The translations under genes were made by a program, and so were the position numbers. Shown piece by piece: positions 32,331 through 38,062 of a stretch of 38,062 bases of DNA. Position 1 is the stretch's first letter, and each line of letters begins with the position of its first letter. Below the pieces are notes generated by a model. It was not told the origin of the DNA. It ran no database searches and saw only the letters and a list, made by a program, of their open reading frames with translations. This DNA is from Larix sibirica (lineage: Eukaryota > Streptophyta > Pinopsida > Pinales > Pinaceae), in the NCBI GenBank assembly GCA_004151065.3, contig NWUY0304968638.1:1-38062 (forward strand), read 5' to 3'.

Positions 32331-33230
32331 TTTATGGAAGAAACGGGATATCGTTGCCCAGCGTTCGAGGAACGCCATCAGAGTCCTGCTTCTTGAACCT
32401 TATTCCTTCGACCTTTTATGGTGTTAACATAACCACTAATTATTAATGTTACTCCTTAGATTTTGATAGAAATTGGCTTTCAAGCCACCGTTCCCAATCC
32501 CTGATAGGGGTAAAAGTGGCGCTACAACACGCGAAAAATGATCCTATATTTTTGTTCTACCCTTTCCACCACTCACTCCACTAACTAGCTCACTTGCTTC
32601 TGTCTGGGAGGACCTTATTTTAATGCTCCAAGCGGGTGGTGCTTTCTTTAGGTGCGGTAGCAATATAGAATAATTCAAATAGGGGGGGGGCGAGTCTCAA
32701 ATGGTTCTCTCCTGAGGTACGATGGGGAGGCTGTGATATCTGTTCCAAAGAGACAAGTCATATGTATAGAGTGTAAGCTTTAACAAACAGCCTTAGTAAC
32801 TAGCCCGTCTTGCCGTAGCCTTAAGCCAGAGTTGTTGCCGAGACACTAGCTTCAGTCTGGAGAGTAAGGGTACTAGCCATAATGTATAGGGAGTAAAGAA
32901 GTAGTCCCACTTAGAACCAGCGAAATAAAAAGAAATAGGCATCTTAGTTACAGCGAAGAACTAAATAAAGCTATCAGTTATATTATTTATAACTGATTCT
33001 ATTTCATATTTGGATAGACACTCTCCCGTAGTACTTGGAGTAACCGAGTATGAAGGGCAAAACTATGGAAACTAGCCTTACGGTATTAGCTTCCGTCTTA
33101 AGCAGTCAGTACAAGCACTTAATACTACTTGCCTTACTACGCCTTTCTATCTAGCAGTGATCAGTAGTTTTATTCACTCTACCTAGCTCTAATAGTTTTT
33201 ATTAGTGTCAGAAAACATATAGTTAGGGGG
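32331..33230. other. Spacer with TAGCCTTA / CTTAAGC words and one hairpin
   Basis: From about 32790 phrases such as GTAGCCTTAAGCC, ACTAGCCTTACGGTATTAGC, TTCCGTCTTAAGCAGTCAGT and GTAACCGAGTATG recur loosely. No gene recognised. The hairpin at 32973-32997 is the only sharp structure. Confidence 0.35.
32973..32997. other. Perfect 10 bp inverted repeat (hairpin)
   Basis: ATCAGTTATA (32973-32982), a five-base loop TTATT, and TATAACTGAT (32988-32997) form a perfect 10 bp stem. No U-tract follows, so a bacterial-type terminator is not indicated. It may be a stem-loop at a transcript end in an organelle, or a chance palindrome in AT-rich DNA. Confidence 0.6.
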
Positions 33231-33769
33231 CAACCAACAGAGCCTCACCCAACAGAGACCGGCATAACGCTCACAGTGGTTGTTTGTTAGTCATTCAAGT
33301 ATAGCCCCCCCTGGTTGTTCAGATAGACAACTGGTTTCCCATATAGCCCGGTAGTGTTATATAGCCAATGACCGGCTCCCCTGGTTCCTATTCTACCTGG
33401 CGCGGCGAAAGCAAATGATGGCATCCGGCCTGTCATATAGAAACTTCCGGAAAAGGGCATAGCTGAGTAATAATAAAATAGACTTCAATTCTCCCGTTAT
33501 GTCCCCCCTAAAGATGCTATTATATTAGACGTAAATGGTGAATGAGGCCATTTTCTATAATGGGTAGGCGATCCAAGTAGTAGCCAAATTGAGCCCGGGA
33601 GTTAAGCCCAGGATCCAATCCCAACTATGACCGGCTTCAAATGATGGACTATTAGCATACTGTAAATTCGCCTCCCTTTTGGCCTCACCCTGTGTATATG
33701 TGTGTAAGTGGATAAGTGGGAATCAGTCATTCAATAACCGGTGTCACTTCCGTCCCCCCCCCTCTGTAA
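33231..33769. other. Spacer with ATATAGCC / CCCTGGTT phrases
   Basis: GTATAGCCCCCCCTGGTTGT, CATATAGCCCGGTAGTG, TATATAGCCAATGACCGGC, TCCCCTGGTTCC and CATATAGAAACTTCCGG recur between 33300 and 33450, and ATGACCGGC returns at 33627. This is another small degenerate repeat family. No gene seen. Confidence 0.4.
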
Positions 33770-34300
33770 GCCCCATTGAGTATTTCCGTTGATTATTCCC
33801 ATTGGATCGCTGTAGAAGTATCGTCATCACAAGCACCATCACAATCACAATCGAACTCGACATGCATTGTATAACCTCACGAAGCTCACCTAATTGAACC
33901 TCATCGAACCCTAAAGTGTAACTAACCTGTGTAACCAACCTCATCGTCCGTCCACCCTGGGGATCAATACTTGGCATTTCCTAGTGGCCATTGAGTAGCA
34001 TCCATTGAGTTCTTCTATCAGAGAGAAATACCCCATCCATCAAGAGAGTAAAAGCCATGTAGTAAAAGCATAGAGTACAAGCATCAACTATTGTATAAAC
34101 TCTTTTTATTGAGTCCTTTTTGATTGACATCGAATTGAGTGAATTGGACAGCCTCAACTAGCGGTAATTAGTATCTCCTTATTCCTATGTCTATAGGCAC
34201 TTCCTGTGACTGATGGACTATTGGCTGACTTACAATGGCTTAAATGAGTACTCAATGCGTAACCCAACCTCATCGTGTCTGTGGGTCCCGCTCCCGTCGG
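33770..34300 (+). repeat. Degenerate CCATTGAGTA / CATCAACT array, copy 2
   Basis: CCCATTGAGTATT (33772), GCCATTGAGTAGCATCCATT (33988), CATCAAGAGAGTAAAAGCCA (34037), GTACAAGCATCAACTATTGT (34075), GGACTATTGGCTGAC (34214), ACTCAATGCGTAACCC (34250) and GTCTGTGGGTCCCG (34277) appear in the same order as their counterparts in the block at 26296-26940. Between 33830 and 33960 there is also a run of ATCACAA/CACCATC phrases and of CCTCATCG phrases. The minus-strand open frame 33744-33977 is an effect of these repeats. Confidence 0.65.
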
Positions 34301-34442
34301 AAGACAAATAAGTTCTCAACCAAAAAGTGATTTACCCACACTTTAAGTAAATAAGAAGTAATTGCAGCAGTGTTTTCGTTTGAAGTATTAACACTATTAG
34401 TTGATGATCGAGATCGAAAAGTTTATCGAGCCGGCGATTAAC
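34301..34442. other. Unassigned spacer
   Basis: Short stretch without a recognisable feature. The minus-strand open frame 34332-34514 is short and lacks a domain. Confidence 0.4.
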
Positions 34443-34480
34443 CCTTGCCCTCCCTTTGGTCAAGCAAGCCTTTCCTATTT
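34443..34480 (+). repeat. Dispersed repeat, copy 2 (partner at 13951)
   Basis: CCTTGCCCTCCCTTTGGTCA followed by AGCAAGCCTTTCCTA matches 13951-13990 in the same orientation with few differences. Confidence 0.8.
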
Positions 34481-36120
34481 TAGTAGCAGAAATGAAAATG
34501 ACATTAGTGACCATTTAACCAATGAATGCACCGGCCTCGTATATTATCCTGTGAAGCAAAAGGCTACAAAGGTATGACCAACAGTATATATAGGGGCAGA
34601 TCCAATTGATCGAGTTGGAATTTCTCCAGTGCCAGTCTCAGTAGCATCTCAGCTAGCGGCTAAGGTAGCATATAAACTATCATCTGAGCGCGCATCTTTT
34701 CCATTTTGAGATCGCCCACATATAATAAATAGAAAGACCTCGTAGTTTTAGCAAAGTAACCACCAGCAAAGGCAGAGGCATAGCCCGTTCGAAGTGGTCA
34801 GTTCCGGATCCGGACCTCGTTTACCTAATGTAAGCAACAGCTCCCGTTCGAGTACCAATTCCAGAACTTATCATAGTTCCTGGTGAAGGTCGAGATAAAG
34901 TAGTTTTTCCTATATAAGCCCTTGTATCGTATAGAGGTATGAGCTGGACGTAACTCCGTAGTATCGGGGCGAGACAGTGGTGTTTCCGCGGTCAAATTTC
35001 CCTGGTTCTTAGTAAATAGCTGCTGCTTGGGAGGCAGCATCCTCGCTTGTTCGAGTACTAGACCCGCCGCAAATATTGTTGCCCGAGCAAAAGCAGCTGC
35101 TTTACCACTACTACTTAGTCCAGATATTACAGTCTTTTAATGGGGGCACTACCATCCATATGTTTCAATTCGAGATAGAGATCCATAGCCGTAATATGCC
35201 AATAAAAAGCAAGCACCAGAGTGAGACAAAGACCCAGTCAAGGATCGAGGTGCATATCCAGGCGCATCCCCAGGCACGGTTATTATAGATTGTAAGAGAT
35301 ATAACCAAATTCCATTGATAAAGTCTCATAAGCATAGGCATACATAGGCGACATCCCCTACAGATTGTTAGCTTTACTCTATATTATTAATTTCCGGCTC
35401 CAACCGGTGGTTGCTTTGAAACGAATACCACTCAATTTGGATCCACGGGTGATACTAGGTAACCTGAGTAAATCCGCGCTCCTGATGCTTCCACCCGGCC
35501 GTCAACGGGATCCGGAACTAGAGGATCTCAAAAGGCAGCCACGTCGGAAATGATTAATATTAATCAACGGATGAATGATAAGCCAGTTAAGTACCCGTTG
35601 TGCTTACATATATAAGGCAAAGCAAGTACCCGTTGTTAGGAATAAGGAAAGCAGCATAGGGTAGCGTAGGGTAAGGCCCTTACAACAAGTAAAAGCCATC
35701 CATCAATAGCGCACACAGGCCAAACATCCGCTGCTGGTAAATAATTACCCACATTAAGGTGGACCCGTAGCGAACAGGGAATTATGAGCAAATAAATAAA
35801 CAAACAGCTTTATATAATACCATCCACTGGATCTATAGGCAATTATATAGAAAGATATCAATATGGAGCAGCCTTTAGCGAGATATTATTTGGAGACGAG
35901 GAAATGTTAAGTGTGGCTCGCCCGACTGAAAGAGGTCGAGGTGGTTTTGAAATGATTCAACAACAAAAGACTCTAAATTGATCGAATGTAATCGCTGCTC
36001 AAATTGCTCCTCGTTATCGATCTCGGTATGGAACTAGATGTGGCATGGGTCCAACTGAGACTGGCGCATTCACGGGCACTCGACCTGGAAATGGATACGG
36101 AACCTTACCAAGGAGATCCT
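34481..36120. repeat. Degenerate block with Gly-Thr-Arg-type triplet pattern
   Basis: Around 34841-34862 the minus strand reads GIGTRTGA. Around 36030-36104 the plus strand reads GTRCGMGPTETGAF and GTRPGNGYGT. Both come from GGAACTCGACCTGGA-like DNA, and both are broken by stops a few codons away. Between them lie short open frames (34825-35040, 35076-35288, 35365-35553) with no domain. GCATATCCAGGCGCATCCCC and similar phrases near 35250, and the CAAGTACCCGTTGT pair near 35587/35625, are further local duplications. Confidence 0.4.
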
Positions 36121-36762
36121 GAATAGGAAAGGATGCTGAGCGCTTTCGAACGGGAGGATCTTCAAACTATTATGTATTTTCACATTGTTGCAAGCGTACG
36201 CCAAACACCTATGGCAGTCATACGGGCGGGATAAGGCCTTCGCAAGCGTAACTAAAGATATGGCTCCGTTACAGGGACTAGAACTAAGGGCTCTCCCGCC
36301 GGATCTTTATGAAAGGGCACATGAACCGGAGCTTACAGCACAAGATCTTGTTCCAATACAAAGAGCATAAGAGGCATGGGTAGGTGCGCCAGGACCCGCG
36401 GTTTACCATAATATATATAATTTTATTATTCCTTTATGGTTCTCTAGAGCAGGCAATAAGGGTTAAATACCCTTGGGAACAAAACCAATTTAGATATTTG
36501 TGACTTGTTACCCTACAAAAAAAGGTCTTTCACTTTGAGTAGCCCGGGGACTTTTTTTTTACTATTCTCTGAATCTGCCCAATTAATCAAACTTGGGCTT
36601 GATTGGCCCGGTTGGCCAGGTGTTACAACTCCCCCCCCTTTTTTTCCCCTACCTTAGAGCTAGTACCTTACGAAGAGCTTACTAAGGCAAGTAGTAAAGC
36701 AAGTAGTACCTTACTCTACAGACTGAAGCTAATTCAAGTAAGTAAACACCATAAAAACATAG
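36121..36762. other. Unassigned spacer
   Basis: The open frames 36185-36370 and 36603-36788 show no domain. AAGGCAAGTAGTAAAGCAAG and GTAGTACCTTAC near 36682-36712 form a short duplication. No RNA gene recognised. Confidence 0.4.
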
Positions 36763-36936
36763 GGCATACTAAGACTAGAGAGAGCTAGAGCTATTTCCAA
36801 GTCTCTTAAGAAGGCTAACAAGTGGGACTTGTTAAAGGCTTTCTATAACAAATATAATAAGGCAATTTATTATAATAGCGGACAATACTCGTACCCCCCT
36901 AAACCTAGGTTTTGCAAGATCAAAAATATAAAATGA
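36763..36936 (+). CDS. Possible C-terminal remnant of a lysine-rich protein
   Basis: An open frame without ATG (57 codons, ending at the TGA 36934-36936) reads SKSLKKANKWDLLKAFYNKY, then NKAIYYNSGQYSYPPKPRFC and KIKNIK. Its Lys/Tyr/Asn-rich composition is unlike the Ser/Pro/Leu-rich chance frames nearby. The frame overlaps the end of the 36603-36788 frame in another phase, so the two may be parts of one frameshifted ORF. I do not recognise a family. Composition alone would fit genes of mitochondrial linear plasmids, but no motif supports this. Confidence 0.2.
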   Translation, partial: GILRLERARAISKSLKKANKWDLLKAFYNKYNKAIYYNSGQYSYPPKPRFCKIKNIK

Positions 36937-37084
36937 TAAGTTTTTTCATTCTGTACCAAGCAACCAAATGGTGCCTGTCATTGTTGTGTGATATGCCCAG
37001 GCAGGCAGGTTCACTGCGCCTGTTTTATTATTATTACACGAACTTTATCATATTCTGAAAATAAAGTAATAGAGCTAGTTAGTC

Positions 37085-37860
37085 TAGTGGCTATATATGG
37101 CTAGCAGTAATTGGGACTTACTGGGAATGACCAGTGGGATTGGCTATTGGCTGGGAATGATTGGCAATCGACTATGATCGGCTATGACTGGTGGTTATGC
37201 TAGAACTGACCCTGGGAATGCTAGTTTTAATGCTTGGGCTGGTTCTGCTTATTCAGCTTCTTATTCAATTGATCCCGGTTCAACCGCTACTCTTGGAATT
37301 GCTCTCGGAACTGCTTATAGAAATGACCCGTTGAAGGAGCATTATTCCCAGCATTCCCAGCTTCCTCAGTTCCCGGGGCATCAATAGAACCAGCCACCTC
37401 ATTCCTGGCAGCAGCAGTCCCAGCAGCTGAACCAAGAGCATTTACGGAATTTGAACCACCGGTATTATGATTCCCAACAGAATCAGTTGAACCAACAGCA
37501 TTTTAATAAGCAGAAGTAGCAGCATTTAAAGCATAATTCCCAGCCTCACCGCCTCACCAGTTTTACCTGCAGAACTGGAATTAGTTACATATGAAGAGCA
37601 TAAATGAAATTATTTCAATAATAATAATTTGAAGGAGCATTCCCAGCCTCCTCAGTTCCCAAAGCAGTTCCATCATCAGTTCCAAGAGCAGCATCACCAG
37701 CATCATCAGTTGAACCAACAGCACAACCAGTATTACCAGTTGAAGGAGCATTATTCCCAGCATTCCCAGGATCAGTTACATAAGCAGTAGAACCAGTTTC
37801 AAAAGCCGTATCAGCATTCCCACCATCATAATTATTATTTCCACTGGAGATTATTCCTAA
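37085..37860. repeat. TGGGAATGCT degenerate array with an internal strand switch
   Basis: From 37100 to 37320 the plus strand has TGGGAATGA, GGCTATTGGCTGGGAATGAT, CCCTGGGAATGCTAG and GG(A/T)ACTGCTT phrases. From about 37330 to 37830 the same words appear as reverse complements: ATTCCCAGCATTCCCAG, CTCAGTTCCC, GAACCAACAGCA. An exact 31 bp direct repeat lies at 37330-37360 and 37739-37769, and a partial copy at about 37630. Read on the coding-like side of each half, the block gives Gly, Ala, Thr and Asn-rich peptide (SIDPGSTATLGIALGTAY on plus; a PGNAGNNAPSTGN-like run on minus). Open frames 37184-37387 and 37581-37763 come from the repeat and the latter is in a different frame. Confidence 0.6.
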
Positions 37861-38062
37861 TATTTCTTATTATAGTAGGTCCCAAGGGGTCCTTGCCGAT
37901 ATAAGTGTCTTTCATACAGGGTGGGATACTAACCTCTACTATTGGGCATGTTGGCAAGGGGACTTCTATTTATTAGGTTGTGACACATCGGCCAAACTTG
38001 AAATGATATGGTAAGTGTATCTTCTGTATTAGCGGAGTAGTAGCCTAGGTAATAATAGAGCC
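37861..38062. other. Unassigned right end
   Basis: About 200 bp without recognisable coding sequence, RNA or repeat. Confidence 0.4.

Noticed and set aside
33744-33977. Minus-strand frame beginning MPSIDPQGG, like the MPGIDPR entry of the element A reverse transcriptase
   Set aside because: Similarity ends after about nine residues, no RT motif follows, and related CCTGGGGAT phrases occur in the sister repeat block near 26785, so it is a product of the local repeat.
37184-37387. 67-codon Gly/Ala/Ser/Thr-rich frame as a structural protein
   Set aside because: Produced by the TGGGAATGCT repeat; the same peptide style appears on the opposite strand beyond 37325.

Overview
The window looks like intergenic plant DNA, most likely a stretch of a large land-plant mitochondrial genome. 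I see no intact conserved gene, tRNA or rRNA in 38 kb. What it holds is a mixture of broken retrotransposon pieces, many short dispersed repeats (GAGCGATAGC, AAGCAAGC-type words, paired 40-70 bp repeats) and long blocks of degenerate repetitive sequence. The mitochondrial assignment rests on texture and on plant-type Ty3/Gypsy relics without recognisable LTRs. It is an inference; repeat-rich nuclear DNA is the main alternative.

Three protein-coding relics are secure, all Ty3/Gypsy retrotransposon remains. Element A (about 2130-5724, minus strand) runs gag, a protease-like/linker region and reverse transcriptase. It starts at a plausible gag ATG, has a gag with five zinc-knuckle positions, and is cut by frameshifts and stops. 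Its RT still keeps a 204-codon open frame with a YLDD catalytic box. Element B (about 14640-15900, plus) is a heavily broken gag. Element C (about 20683-22682, plus) carries a gag related to that of B, a protease with the DSGAS active site, and then, without an RT between them, an RNase H domain.

The remainder is divided into blocks, each dominated by its own short-word vocabulary. From left to right these are: a GGCTTGGATA-like block (1-480); a GGAACACTTA block (1360-1590); a triplet-patterned block (1660-2100); a 5.4 kb AAGCTTA-rich block with almost no open frames (5820-11300); a four-unit tandem repeat of about 66 bp (11917-12183); a 45 bp duplication (12668-12757); small arrays at 13.5-14.2 kb; a GGGTCTGTATGCC block (17.5-17.96 kb); a CATCGACTCT block (26.3-26.94 kb) with a sister block at 33.77-34.3 kb; a CACGG/CCCAGTT satellite-like block (28.33-29.52 kb) with a 611 bp higher-order spacing; and a TGGGAATGCT block that switches strand near 37325 (37.09-37.86 kb).

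The genes do not form an operating system together. The most distinctive property is this patchwork of unrelated, strongly diverged local repeat arrays interleaved with gypsy relics. Most short open frames are unsupported and are left out. Where I see nothing in a long stretch I say so.
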